This document shows positions 47,864-59,590 of a stretch of 64,000 nt of DNA, piece by piece. Both the position numbers and the translations under genes were made by a program. The notes under the pieces are model-generated. The model did not search any database. It was not told where the DNA came from and was given only the letters and a program-made list of their open reading frames with translations. The DNA is from Winslowiella arboricola (GTDB lineage Bacteria > Pseudomonadota > Gammaproteobacteria > Enterobacterales > Enterobacteriaceae), in the NCBI RefSeq assembly GCF_025527015.1, contig NZ_JAODIM010000043.1, forward strand, positions 186,001 through 250,000, read 5' to 3'. The number at the start of each line of letters is the position of its first letter. Position 1 is the stretch's first letter.

Positions 47864-48841
47864 ATGAGAGCTGTAAAAGTATATCCGGAAGCCTGGCCGT
47901 TACACACTCCGTTCGTGATTGCCCGCGGCGCGCGCACTGAAGCTGGCGTGGTGGTGGTGGAACTGGAAGAAGAAGGGGTGAAAGGCGTTGGCGAATGCAC
48001 GCCTTATCCACGCTATGGTGAAACAGAAGCCTCGGTGCTGGCGCAGATTGCGGCGATATTGCCGCAGCTGGAGCGAGGTGTCACGCGCGACGAGCTGCAA
48101 ACTTTGCTGCCCGCCGGCGCCGCGCGTAATGCCATCGACAGCGCACTGTGGGATCTGCAGGCGCGCCAGAGTGGCAGCAATCTATGGCAACTGACCGCCA
48201 CCACCAGGCCAGATCACGTCAGCATGGCGCAAACCGTCAGTATCGATACGCCTGAGGCGATGGCCAGCAGTGCGCTGGCGTTGTGGCAAAACGGTGCGCG
48301 TTTGCTGAAGATTAAACTTGATGACCATCTGATCACCGAACGACTGATGGCGATCCGTGCGGCGGTGCCGCAGGCGATGCTGATTGTCGATGCTAACGAA
48401 TCCTGGAAAAGTGAAGGGCTGGCGTCACGCTGCCAGCTGCTGGCCGATCTTGGGGTGTTAATGCTGGAGCAGCCATTACCGGCGCAGGATGATGCGGCGC
48501 TGGAGAACTTTATCCATCCGCTGCCGATTTGCGCAGATGAGAGCTGCCATACGCGTGACAGCCTGAGTGCACTGGCGAATCGCTATGAGATGGTCAATAT
48601 CAAGCTGGATAAAACCGGCGGCCTGACTGAAGCGCTGGCGCTGGCGCAGCAGGCGAAGGCGGCGGGCTTCACTATTATGCTCGGTTGCATGCTCTGTACC
48701 TCAAGGGCGATTAGCGCCGCGTTACCGCTGGTTCCCGGCGCGCGCTTTGTCGATCTGGACGGGCCAACCTGGCTGGCGGTAGACGTCGAGCCAGGTCTGC
48801 ATTTCACCAGCGGCAGTATCGATCTTACGGTTGCCAGCTAA
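47864..48841 (+). CDS. ycjG: L-Ala-D/L-Glu epimerase
   Basis: The 325-residue enolase-superfamily enzyme epimerises L-Ala-D-Glu from recycled murein peptide. Catalytic lysines are in LLKIKLDDH and NIKLDKTGG, and metal ligands in IVDANESW, LEQPLPAQD and CADES. The start MRAVKVYPEAWPLHTPF matches the E. coli protein. Its 3' end overlaps mpaA on the other strand by 17 bases. With mpaA and mppA it forms a murein-peptide recycling neighbourhood. Confidence 0.96.
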   Translation: MRAVKVYPEAWPLHTPFVIARGARTEAGVVVVELEEEGVKGVGECTPYPRYGETEASVLAQIAAILPQLERGVTRDELQTLLPAGAARNAIDSALWDLQARQSGSNLWQLTATTRPDHVSMAQTVSIDTPEAMASSALALWQNGARLLKIKLDDHLITERLMAIRAAVPQAMLIVDANESWKSEGLASRCQLLADLGVLMLEQPLPAQDDAALENFIHPLPICADESCHTRDSLSALANRYEMVNIKLDKTGGLTEALALAQQAKAAGFTIMLGCMLCTSRAISAALPLVPGARFVDLDGPTWLAVDVEPGLHFTSGSIDLTVAS

Positions 48842-49532
48842 GCAGGTCGACCATCGCGTGCAGGTATTTCTCCGTTGCCTCATCGGCGGCAATGGGCGGC
48901 AGCTCAGCGGTGATGCAGGGCAGGCCGAGATCGGCGCACCAGCTGCCGAAAGAACCGGGCGTGGCGTAGCCGACACTGGTGACCAGCGGCAGCGCCATTT
49001 TTTTTGCCAGCCAGTGCCCCAGCAGGCTGCTGTGCGGATCTTCAATGCAGGCTAAAGGTTCGTGGAAGGTAACAATCCACGGCGGCTGCAACTGATGGAT
49101 CAGGTCGCACAGTGCCCGGGTTTCGCTTTCTGATGCCGGGTAATCGCCGGTAGAAAGCAGCACATCACGCTCATCGGCTGCGCTGTTCCAGCGATAGACC
49201 GTATCGCCAGATTGCCAGTTAGCCGCCGGAAAATTACGATTCAGATCGACACCGCGCGCATTGGCGCGCAGGCCGAGCTGACAACCATCCGGGTTGACCG
49301 CCAGCACGACATGATGGCGTCGGTGCGGTTCCTGCAAGGTGCGCATCGCACAGGAAAGGGTCACCACCGCCGCGGTTTCATCACCATGTGTACCCGCCAG
49401 AATCAGCCCGCTATCGTCATCGGCATTCGGCGCCGGAAACCACAACAGCGGCGCGCCCAGTTGTGAAGTGCCGTAGGTTTTCATGGTGGCATCCAGCATG
49501 CCGCGTTGCGGACGCGGGTGTAATAAGGACAT
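48825..49532 (-). CDS. mpaA: murein tripeptide amidase A
   Basis: The 235-residue zinc carboxypeptidase-fold amidase cleaves the gamma-D-Glu-Dap bond of L-Ala-D-Glu-mDap, giving the dipeptide used by ycjG. Zinc-site residues are in LILAGTHGDETAA and VTFHEPLACIEDP, and the catalytic glutamate in CITAELPPI. Core GVDLNRNFPAANW is conserved. Divergent from mppA; convergent with ycjG. Confidence 0.96.
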   Translation of the reverse strand: MSLLHPRPQRGMLDATMKTYGTSQLGAPLLWFPAPNADDDSGLILAGTHGDETAAVVTLSCAMRTLQEPHRRHHVVLAVNPDGCQLGLRANARGVDLNRNFPAANWQSGDTVYRWNSAADERDVLLSTGDYPASESETRALCDLIHQLQPPWIVTFHEPLACIEDPHSSLLGHWLAKKMALPLVTSVGYATPGSFGSWCADLGLPCITAELPPIAADEATEKYLHAMVDLLSWQP

Positions 49533-49694
49533 GGTGTCGCTCCTGTGAAGATGTTCTCAATAAAGCTAACGTAAATTGGCGTTTTATAAAATAGCTATTT
49601 ATCGATCAACAATTTGCGCTAAAGTGCCAGATATAGCGTCCGACCCGGCGCATCATTTTTTTGCACATTAATATCGACAGCTTAAGGGTAGGTT

Positions 49695-51314
49695 ATGACC
49701 AAATCGTTTCGCTTTACTCTGAGCGCGCTGCTGATTGCCAGCGCCTGTTCCACGGCGACAGCCGCCACCGTTCCTGCCGGTACTGAGCTGGCCGCAAAGC
49801 AGGAGATTGTGCGTCATATTAAAGATGAACCTGCCTCACTTGATCCGGTGAAAGCGGTAGGACTGCCGGAAATCCAGGTGATTCGCGATCTTTTCGAAGG
49901 ATTAACCAGTCAGGATGCGCAGGGCAAAATTGTGCCGGGCGTGGCGCTGAGCTGGCAAAGTAATGACAATAAAACCTGGACCTTTACGCTGCGCAAAGAT
50001 GCGCGCTGGTCGAATGGCGAGCCGGTTACCGCCCATGATTTTGTTTACAGCTGGCGTCGGCTGGTCGACCCGAAAAACACCTCATCATTTGCCTGGTTTG
50101 CTGACCTGGCCGGTATTGAAAACGCCAAAGCGATTACCAAAGGCGAAATGCCTGCGGATAAACTTGGCGTCACGGCGCTGGATGATTATCGCCTGAAGGT
50201 GACGCTGGATAAACCGGTGCCTTACTTTGTCAGTCTGACCGCCAATTTTGCTTTTTATCCGACCCCGCAAAAGGTGGTTGAAAAGCTGGGTAATGACTGG
50301 ACCAAACCGGGAAATCTGACAGGCAACGGTGCTTACACACTTAAGGATCGGGTGGTGAATGAAAAGCTGGTGCTGGTGCGTAATAAACACTACTGGGATA
50401 ACCCGCACACGGTATTGAATCAAGTGACCTTTGTGCCAATTAACGAAGAGTCCAGCGCCACCAAACGCTATCGCGCCGGTGATATTGATATTACTGAGTC
50501 ATTCCCGAAGAACCTCTATCAGCTGCTGAAAAAACAGATCCCGCATGAAGTCTATACGCCGGATCAGCTGGGCACCTACTATTACGCATTTAATACGCAG
50601 AAAGGGCCGACCGCTGATGTGCGCGTTCGTAAAGCGCTCTCCTGGAGTATTGATCGCCAGATTATCGCCGAAAAAGTACTGGGCACTGGTGAAAAACCGG
50701 CATGGCACTTTACGCCGGACGTAACTGCTGGCTTTAAGCCGAAAGCCAGCATCCTGCAACAGCATTCGCAGGAAGAGCTGAACGCGCAGGCGAAAGCGCT
50801 GCTGGCAGCTGCGGGTTATGGTCCGTCGAAACCGCTTAATCTTACTCTGCTGTATAACATCTCTGAAAATAACCAGAAGATTGCGATTGCCGTCGCGTCA
50901 ATGTGGAAGAAGAATCTTGGCGTTAACGTTAAGCTGCAAAACCAGGAGTGGAAAACCTATATCGACAGCCGTAACACTGGTAATTTCGATGTTATCCGTG
51001 CTTCCTGGGTTGGCGACTACAATGAACCTTCAACTTTCCTCAGCCTGCTGACATCCAGTCATAGCGGTAATATCGCGCGCTTTAAAGATGCCAGTTACGA
51101 TAGCGTACTGGAAAAGGCCAGTAACGAGAGCAACGAGGTGGCGCGCAATGATGATTACAACCAGGCCGAGCAACTGATTGCCGGGCAGGTGCCGATTGCG
51201 CCAATTTATCAGTACACCAATGGTCGCCTGATTAAGCCATGGGTGAAAGGTTATCCGATTGCTAACCCGGAAGATGTCGCGTATAGCCGCGAGATGTATA
51301 TTTTGCAGCACTAA
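49695..51314 (+). CDS. mppA: periplasmic murein peptide-binding protein MppA
   Basis: The 539-residue OppA-like binding protein has a signal peptide (MTKSFRFTLSALLIASACSTATA). It binds L-Ala-D-Glu-mDap and delivers it to the Opp permease. The OppA-family motifs DEPASLDPVKAVGLPEIQVIRDLFEGLTSQD, NGEPVTAHDFVYSWRRLVDPK and GTYYYAFNTQKGP are present. AGGGTAGG precedes the ATG. It lies beside mpaA and ycjG, consistent with uptake followed by breakdown of murein tripeptide. Confidence 0.95.
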   Translation: MTKSFRFTLSALLIASACSTATAATVPAGTELAAKQEIVRHIKDEPASLDPVKAVGLPEIQVIRDLFEGLTSQDAQGKIVPGVALSWQSNDNKTWTFTLRKDARWSNGEPVTAHDFVYSWRRLVDPKNTSSFAWFADLAGIENAKAITKGEMPADKLGVTALDDYRLKVTLDKPVPYFVSLTANFAFYPTPQKVVEKLGNDWTKPGNLTGNGAYTLKDRVVNEKLVLVRNKHYWDNPHTVLNQVTFVPINEESSATKRYRAGDIDITESFPKNLYQLLKKQIPHEVYTPDQLGTYYYAFNTQKGPTADVRVRKALSWSIDRQIIAEKVLGTGEKPAWHFTPDVTAGFKPKASILQQHSQEELNAQAKALLAAAGYGPSKPLNLTLLYNISENNQKIAIAVASMWKKNLGVNVKLQNQEWKTYIDSRNTGNFDVIRASWVGDYNEPSTFLSLLTSSHSGNIARFKDASYDSVLEKASNESNEVARNDDYNQAEQLIAGQVPIAPIYQYTNGRLIKPWVKGYPIANPEDVAYSREMYILQH

Positions 51315-51514
51315 GACGATAGCGAATCACAGCCCCGGAATACCGGGGTTGAGCACTTAGCCGTTAATGCTACAGGTGTTATTAAATATTCAGCAGCGAA
51401 GAGGGTATCCGGCACCAGCACATCCGCTACAACCAGCGACAATTCGCGAGCCATATCACACTTCCACCCTGTGGCGCTTGAGACCAGCATATAATTGATT
51501 AAGGTGATGGCATT

Positions 51515-51545
51515 GGATTGTTACTGCGATACAGCAGGCAAAACC
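51515..51545 (+). promoter_or_regulatory. RAT antiterminator site in the bglG leader
   Basis: The ribonucleic antiterminator motif of the BglG/LicT family (GGATTGTTACTGC..., then GCAGGCAAAACC) overlaps the 5' arm of the following terminator, so binding of phosphorylation-activated BglG lets transcription continue. Confidence 0.9.
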
Positions 51546-51587
51546 TGATCAGCCGGAAGTCTCCCTTTCTGGCGGTCAGGTTTTTTG
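51541..51587 (+). terminator. regulated terminator upstream of bglG
   Basis: AACCTGA (51542-51548) pairs with TCAGGTT (51576-51582), followed by a T-run. The stem overlaps the RAT motif. Confidence 0.85.
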
Positions 51588-51602
51588 TTTTCAGGCCGGG
51601 AA

Positions 51603-52466
51603 ATGAAAATAGCAAAAATATTAAATAATAATGTTGTGCTGGTACATGACGAACAGGGCCAGGAACAGGTGGTGATGGGGCGCGGAATCGCCTTTAAAAA
51701 GTGTTCCGGCGATGAGCTTGATGCGGCGCTAATTGAAAAGGTCTTTTCCCTGAAAAGCCATGATCTTACTGGCCGATTAAGCGAACTGCTTTCAGAGATC
51801 CCGCTGCAAGTGGTGATCGCCAGCGAATGCATTATCACGCTGGCAAAACAGCGCCTGAACACTGAACTGCACGAAAGCCTGGCGATTGCATTGACCGATC
51901 ATATCCACTTTGCGCTGGAGCGGCAGCGGCAGAACTTGCCGATGCGTAATGTGCTGCAATGGGAGATTCGCAGCCTCTACCCGCGCGAGTACGCGCTGGG
52001 GCTGGAGGCGCTGACGATTATTGCCAAACGGCTTCAGGTCAGCCTGCCGGAGGACGAGGCTGGTTTTATCGCACTGCATCTGGTCAATGCGCAGCTGAAC
52101 AGTGAAATGCCTGAGGTGATGCATATCACCCGTTTTATGCAGGAGATCCTGCATATTGTTAAATATCAGCTGAGCCTTGATTATCAGACCGATTCGCTTA
52201 GCTATAACCGTTTTGTTACCCATCTGAAATTTTTCTCTCAGCGGATGCTGGGGAAACGCGGCGTCTATAGTGATGATGAATCACTGCATGATGTGGTGCG
52301 CGACCGTTATCCGCAGGCTTATCTCTGCGTGCAAAAAATCGATCGCCATGTGATGACGAAGTATGCCTATGCGCTGGGAAGTGAAGAGCGGATGTTTCTG
52401 ACCATTCATATCGAACGGGTGCGCAAAGAGACGCTGGCGATTCAGGAAGGTCACGACGAAGCCTGA
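51603..52466 (+). CDS. bglG: BglG/LicT-family transcriptional antiterminator
   Basis: The 287-residue antiterminator has an N-terminal RNA-binding CAT domain (MKIAKILNNNVVLVHDEQGQEQVVMGRGIAFKK) and two PTS regulation domains. Conserved histidines are in HESLAIALTDHIHFALE and FIALHLVNAQ of the first domain, and in VTHLKFFSQRM and FLTIHIERV of the second. It binds RAT RNA and is controlled by phosphorylation from its cognate EII. Its own leader has a RAT and terminator. Unlike E. coli bglGFB it is not in an operon with the PTS genes but converges on them, 38 bases from the glucosidase stop. The ATG at 51603 was chosen over an in-frame TTG upstream. Confidence 0.93.
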   Translation: MKIAKILNNNVVLVHDEQGQEQVVMGRGIAFKKCSGDELDAALIEKVFSLKSHDLTGRLSELLSEIPLQVVIASECIITLAKQRLNTELHESLAIALTDHIHFALERQRQNLPMRNVLQWEIRSLYPREYALGLEALTIIAKRLQVSLPEDEAGFIALHLVNAQLNSEMPEVMHITRFMQEILHIVKYQLSLDYQTDSLSYNRFVTHLKFFSQRMLGKRGVYSDDESLHDVVRDRYPQAYLCVQKIDRHVMTKYAYALGSEERMFLTIHIERVRKETLAIQEGHDEA

Positions 52467-52504
52467 GGTAAGATTTTCGGGCCAGCACCGCTGACCCGCG
52501 AGGA

Positions 52505-55823
<3,319 letters not shown>

Positions 55824-55859
55824 TTATGATATTTATCTTTGCGTTATCGAGTTCAGGCC

Positions 55860-55919
55860 AAAAAAAAACCTAAACCACGAATCTCTGCGCCAGAAGGGCG
55901 GAAACACGTGGTTTAGGTT
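55860..55919 (-). terminator. regulated terminator upstream of the PTS gene
   Basis: On the minus strand a perfect 13-base-pair stem (AACCTAAACCACG and complement, 55907-55919 with 55867-55879) is followed by eight or more Ts. It overlaps the RAT motif. Confidence 0.9.
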
Positions 55920-55943
55920 TTGCCTGATAATCAGTAACAATCC
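55916..55943 (-). promoter_or_regulatory. RAT antiterminator site in the PTS gene leader
   Basis: Minus-strand sequence beginning GGATTGTTACTGATTATCAG and ending GCAAAACC is a second BglG/LicT target. The remaining 200 bases up to zntB contain a six-codon frame (MKTQAS, plus-strand coordinates about 55951-55971) with an AAAGGAG site, possibly a leader peptide, and otherwise no feature I can name. Confidence 0.9.
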
Positions 55944-56144
55944 TGTTTAACTGGCCTGAGTTTTCATCACCACTCCTTTACAGGCAAGTAATTTAGCGGG
56001 TTATCAGTTAAATTCGTGACCGGGATCTGATTTTTCCGCTAAGAATGACATGCTTTGTCACCCTTATACGTAGCGGGATGATTGCATCTGCCAGGCGGCG
56101 CGCTAGACTGTATCGTATTGATTATATTCAGACTGAGGCAAGAC

Positions 56145-57128
56145 GTGAACGTTATTGAAGGCAAAGCGCTACAGGTTTCCGATGCGATTATCTCCTGTCA
56201 GCTGGATGGCAAAGGCGGGCTGATTCCTATCGATGATAGCGAAGTGATTAACTGCGAACGTCCTTGCTGGTTGCACCTGAATTATACGCATCGTGAAAGT
56301 GCCGAGTGGCTGGCATCAACGCCGCTGATCCCCGATACGGTGCGCGCTGCGCTCTCCGGCGACAGCATGCGTCCGCGGGTAAGCCGTCTGGGTGACGGCT
56401 TTATGATCACCTTGCGCAGCGTCAATCTGAACAGTGAGTCGCGTCCCGATCAGCTGGTGGCGATACGGGTATTTATTAACGATAAAATTATTGTTTCGAC
56501 GCGCCGCCGCAAAGTGTATGCCATTGATGAAGTGCTGACCGATCTGCAAAATGGTAATGGTCCGGTAGATGGCGGCAGCTGGCTGGTGGATGTGTGTGAT
56601 GCATTAACCGATCACAGCAGTGAATTTATTGAAGAACTGCATGACAAGATTATAGAACTGGAAGACGCGCTGCTTGAACAGCGGGTACCGGCACGCGGTG
56701 AGCTGGCGCTGATCCGTAAGCAAATTATTGTTATGCGTCGCTATATGGCGCCGCAGCGTGATGTTTATGCGCGACTGGCCAGTGAACGCCTCGGCTGGAT
56801 GGATGATAATGAACGCCGCCGAATGCAGGAAATTTCTGACCGGCTCGGGCGCGGACTGGATGATTTAGATGCCAGCGTGGCGCGTACCGCTGTGCTGGCC
56901 GATGAAATCACGACGGTGATGGCGGATGCGATGAACCGCCGTACCTACACCATGTCGCTGCTGGCAATGGTGTTTCTGCCGACCACATTTCTCACCGGCC
57001 TGTTTGGCGTCAATCTTGGAGGTATTCCCGGGGGCGACTATCGTTTTGGTTTCAGTATCTTTTGTCTGATGTTAGTGGTGCTGGTACTGGGTGTTGCCTG
57101 GTGGTTAAAACGACGTAAATGGTTGTGA
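56145..57128 (+). CDS. zntB: zinc transporter ZntB
   Basis: The 327-residue CorA-family protein is the same length as E. coli ZntB. A large cytoplasmic domain ([32 protein letters not shown]...) is followed by two C-terminal helices, with the ZntB-type GVN in [16 protein letters not shown] replacing CorA's GMN. It transports zinc across the inner membrane. The GTG at 56145 has GAGG seven bases upstream and gives the family length; a frame from 56082 is rejected. Confidence 0.96.
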   Translation: MNVIEGKALQVSDAIISCQLDGKGGLIPIDDSEVINCERPCWLHLNYTHRESAEWLASTPLIPDTVRAALSGDSMRPRVSRLGDGFMITLRSVNLNSESRPDQLVAIRVFINDKIIVSTRRRKVYAIDEVLTDLQNGNGPVDGGSWLVDVCDALTDHSSEFIEELHDKIIELEDALLEQRVPARGELALIRKQIIVMRRYMAPQRDVYARLASERLGWMDDNERRRMQEISDRLGRGLDDLDASVARTAVLADEITTVMADAMNRRTYTMSLLAMVFLPTTFLTGLFGVNLGGIPGGDYRFGFSIFCLMLVVLVLGVAWWLKRRKWL

Positions 57129-57174
57129 AGCTGTAAGAAAAGGAACGAAAAAGAGGGCAGAAGTGTCAATAAAG

Positions 57175-57188
57175 CTGATCGATATCAA
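57175..57188 (+). promoter_or_regulatory. FNR site of fnrS
   Basis: CTGAT-N4-ATCAA differs from the FNR consensus at one base and is centred about 42 bases upstream of the FnrS 5' end, a class II activator position. Confidence 0.8.
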
Positions 57189-57223
57189 TAAATCACCGGC
57201 GCTATCACGGCAAAATCTCTTCC

Positions 57224-57344
57224 GCAGGTGAATGCAACGTCAAGCGATGGGCGTTGCGCTCCATATTGTCTTACTTCCTTTATTTGAATTACTGCATAGC
57301 ACAATTTGATTCGTACGACGCCGGCTACTCGCCGGCTTTTTTTT
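57224..57344 (+). ncRNA. fnrS: FnrS anaerobic small RNA
   Basis: The RNA starts GCAGGTGAATGCAACGTCAA and continues through the conserved GCGATGGGCGTTGCGCTCCA region to a GCCGGC/GCCGGC terminator with eight Ts (57320-57344). It is nearly identical to E. coli FnrS and sits in the same place after zntB. FnrS is made under anaerobiosis under FNR and represses many aerobic-metabolism mRNAs with Hfq. About 121 bases, like the E. coli RNA (122). Confidence 0.95.
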
Positions 57345-57409
57345 GCCCGTTTGCCAGCGCGCTCTATCCCACCTAAGCTTAACTTTCATGTCTGACAAAG
57401 GAGGAAAGC

Positions 57410-57571
57410 ATGTTCGCAACCGATTATGCAGAACAACCTTACGCTTCCGATCCGGTGCCTGTCGATCCGGTACCGATCCCCGAACCGATTCCACGCCCAC
57501 AACCCATGCCCGATCCGCCGCCTGATGAGCCGGACCCGCATCCGATTATTGACCCGCCGCCGCATGTATAA
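57410..57571 (+). CDS. proline- and aspartate-rich microprotein
   Basis: A 53-residue frame starts MFATDYAEQPYASDPVPVDP and ends DPPPHV. After residue 9 it is almost wholly P, D, E, V, I and M in PxPxP-like repeats, giving an extended acidic chain. An excellent ribosome site (AAAGGAGG) is seven bases before the ATG. It lies between fnrS and ttcA, where other enterobacteria have similar short Pro-rich frames as far as I recall. Translation seems likely from the ribosome site and the clean frame; function unknown. Confidence 0.65.
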   Translation: MFATDYAEQPYASDPVPVDPVPIPEPIPRPQPMPDPPPDEPDPHPIIDPPPHV

Positions 57572-57590
57572 AAGTGCATGTCATTGGCAC

Positions 57591-57637
57591 GGGCGGCGAG
57601 AATGCCGCCCCTAAGTAAAGGCGGCGTTTTCGCCGCC
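57591..57637. repeat. pair of REP-like GC hairpins
   Basis: Two adjacent palindromes lie between the microprotein gene and ttcA: GGGCGGC..GCCGCCC (57591-57610) and GGCGGCG-TTTT-CGCCGCC (57620-57637). They share the stem of the hairpin at 37236-37255. Probably a BIME-like dispersed repeat that also stops transcription from both sides. Confidence 0.75.
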
Positions 57638-57650
57638 CGTTATGGCAGGA

Positions 57651-58583
57651 TTATTTAATCTCTAACACATCCAGTCGCTGTAGCGGCTGCTCATCATCTT
57701 CATCGGGTTGCCAGCCAATGGGCTGGGTGGGCAATGACTCACGATCGAAAGCCAGATCGCCACCATCCACCACTTCTGCGCCGTGTTTAATCCCTTTAAA
57801 GTCAAACAGCGTGTTATCCGCCATATGTGAAGGAACGATGTCCTGCATGGCGCTGAACATCGTTTCAAGCCGTCCCGGATAGCGTTTATCCCAGTCGCGC
57901 AACATATCGCCAATGACCTGACGTTGCAGATTGGGCTGCGAGCCGCACAGGTTACACGGAATAATGGGGTATTCGCGCGCAATGGCAAAGCGTTCGATAT
58001 CTTTCTCTCGACAGTAAGCCAGCGGGCGGATCACAATCTGTTTGCCATCGTCGCTCATCAGCTTCGGTGGCATCCCTTTCATTTTGCCGCCGTAAAACAT
58101 ATTGAGAAACAGGGTTTGCAGAATATCGTCGCGATGATGACCAAGGGCAATTTTGGTCGCCCCCAGCTCCGTGGCGGTGCGATACAGAATACCGCGGCGC
58201 AGACGGGAGCAGAGAGAACAAGTGGTTTTCCCTTCCGGGATCTTATCTTTAACGATGGAGTAAGTATCTTCGTTAACGATCTTATATTCCACGCCAAGCG
58301 CTTCAAGATATTGCGGCAGAATATGCGCCGGGAAGCCCGGCTGTTTCTGATCAAGGTTGACCGCGATCAGTGAAAAAGAGACCGGCGCACTTTTCTGCAA
58401 ATTGCTTAACAGCTCCAGCATGGTATAGCTGTCTTTGCCGCCAGAGAGGCAGACCATAATGCGGTCGCCATCTTCAATCATATTGAAATCAGCGATCGCC
58501 GCGCCAACGTTGCGGCGCAGGCGTTTCTGCAGTTTATTCAGGTTATACTGCTCTTTCTTGGTAGTGTCTTGATTTTCTGACAT
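57651..58583 (-). CDS. ttcA: tRNA 2-thiocytidine biosynthesis protein TtcA
   Basis: The 310-residue enzyme makes 2-thiocytidine at tRNA position 32. The ATP pyrophosphatase PP-loop [12 protein letters not shown] is at residues 45-56. The iron-sulfur cysteines are in [12 protein letters not shown] and PCNLCGSQ. Length matches E. coli (311). The gene is monocistronic. Confidence 0.97.
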   Translation of the reverse strand: MSENQDTTKKEQYNLNKLQKRLRRNVGAAIADFNMIEDGDRIMVCLSGGKDSYTMLELLSNLQKSAPVSFSLIAVNLDQKQPGFPAHILPQYLEALGVEYKIVNEDTYSIVKDKIPEGKTTCSLCSRLRRGILYRTATELGATKIALGHHRDDILQTLFLNMFYGGKMKGMPPKLMSDDGKQIVIRPLAYCREKDIERFAIAREYPIIPCNLCGSQPNLQRQVIGDMLRDWDKRYPGRLETMFSAMQDIVPSHMADNTLFDFKGIKHGAEVVDGGDLAFDRESLPTQPIGWQPDEDDEQPLQRLDVLEIK

Positions 58584-58608
58584 TTATTTATTGCTCACGT
58601 CTGGAAAG

Positions 58609-58649
58609 GTCACCGCAGGGAGATCACTGGAGAGTCTCCCTTGGGTGAC
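58609..58649. other. nested inverted repeat in the ttcA 5' region
   Basis: GTCACC (58609-58614) pairs with GGTGAC (58644-58649), and inside it GGGAGA (58618-58623) pairs with TCTCCC (58635-58640), separated by symmetrical three-base gaps. It lies 25-66 bases upstream of the ttcA start. No T-run. The remaining bases to 58844 contain nothing I recognise. Confidence 0.5.
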
Positions 58650-58844
58650 ATTCATACTGCTCACTCGAATATTCTGAGTATGGTACGGATTGCGAAGCTG
58701 AAAGCTAGTACGAATTGTGTTGGTTTCAGGTCATAAAAGGTTTTGGCAGGGAGAGTACAACAAACTGATGCTGTCACTGAGCTTTGCAAGAAGCGTCAGT
58801 CGGATGAATATAAGCCGAAGGCTGATTTTTGACCATGTGGTTAT

Positions 58845-58867
58845 TTGTGGGTACAATGTGCGTACAA
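58845..58867 (+). promoter_or_regulatory. probable toxin-antitoxin operator
   Basis: Two abutting 12-base palindromes, TTGTGGGTACAA and ATGTGCGTACAA, lie just upstream of the antitoxin start, as expected for autorepression by an antitoxin or its complex. Confidence 0.6.
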
Positions 58868-58884
58868 GTGATGAGGTGATGATT

Positions 58885-59163
58885 ATGCAAACCAGTATTA
58901 AAATGCGGATTTCCGAAGAGCTTAAAAACGACGCTACCGATGTTTTACGTGATTGTGGCATGACGGTGAGCAGCGCCATACGCCTGTTTCTGGAGCAAGT
59001 TGTTCGTTCTCAGGGATTACCATTTGAAGTAAAACGCCCCTCTGCAAAAATGCAAATCGCGCTGCAGGAAGCTCGCGAAATAGAGGAAAGCGCCCAACAT
59101 CGTTATGACTCGATCGACTCAATGTTCAAGGGATTGAATGCAGATGAGCAGCAAGAGAAGTAA
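58885..59163 (+). CDS. RelB/DinJ-family antitoxin
   Basis: The 92-residue protein has an N-terminal ribbon-helix-helix domain (MQTSIKMRISEELKNDATDVLRDCGMTVSSAIRLFLEQVVRSQGLPFEV) as in DinJ, followed by a toxin-binding tail. GAGGTG precedes the start; an ATG two codons earlier is also possible, and the frame open since 58717 is rejected. It overlaps the toxin gene by 26 bases. Confidence 0.92.
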   Translation: MQTSIKMRISEELKNDATDVLRDCGMTVSSAIRLFLEQVVRSQGLPFEVKRPSAKMQIALQEAREIEESAQHRYDSIDSMFKGLNADEQQEK

Positions 59164-59449
59164 ACTTCCTCGCAGAGTTGAGTATACCAAAACCTTTGCC
59201 AAATCATGGGAACGCTATAATAAGGCGGGGCGGCGTGATATGAACGATATGGCAGAAGTGATGGCGATTATTTTCTCTGGAAAAGAAATACCACCAGAAT
59301 ACTCAGACCACGAATTGCAGGGCGCAGAGTGGGGTGGCTCCAGGGAACTCCATGTCGGTGGAGATTTCTTACTGGTATACCGAATCGATAAGCAACAAAA
59401 TCTGCTGACTTTTATTAACCTGGGTACTCACAGTGAATTGTTTGGATAA
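59138..59449 (+). CDS. YafQ-type mRNA interferase toxin
   Basis: The 103-residue RelE-superfamily protein has the YafQ pattern: YSDHELQGAEWGGSRELHVGGDFLLVYRID and the C-terminal FINLGTHSELFG. This retains the three histidines and the aspartate used by YafQ for ribosome-dependent mRNA cleavage, so the toxin should be active. Start may be 59138 or the ATG two codons later. The pair sits as a two-gene insertion between ttcA and dbpA. Confidence 0.92.
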   Translation: MQMSSKRSKLPRRVEYTKTFAKSWERYNKAGRRDMNDMAEVMAIIFSGKEIPPEYSDHELQGAEWGGSRELHVGGDFLLVYRIDKQQNLLTFINLGTHSELFG

Positions 59450-59590
59450 AAGTATTCCGTTGGCTCCGCTTATACTAACCCATCACCCCCACAGGATTTC
59501 TTCCCCAGAATGGGAATAATGCAGGAAAAGACGACTTTTCTGCTAGACTACGCGCCATTAAACCCGCCCGATTTTTGCAGAGAGTTCTCC

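Noticed and set aside
57591-57637. Adjacent hairpins considered as a CRISPR array
   Set aside because: Only two short GC palindromes with no regular spacers or repeats; better explained as REP-like elements.
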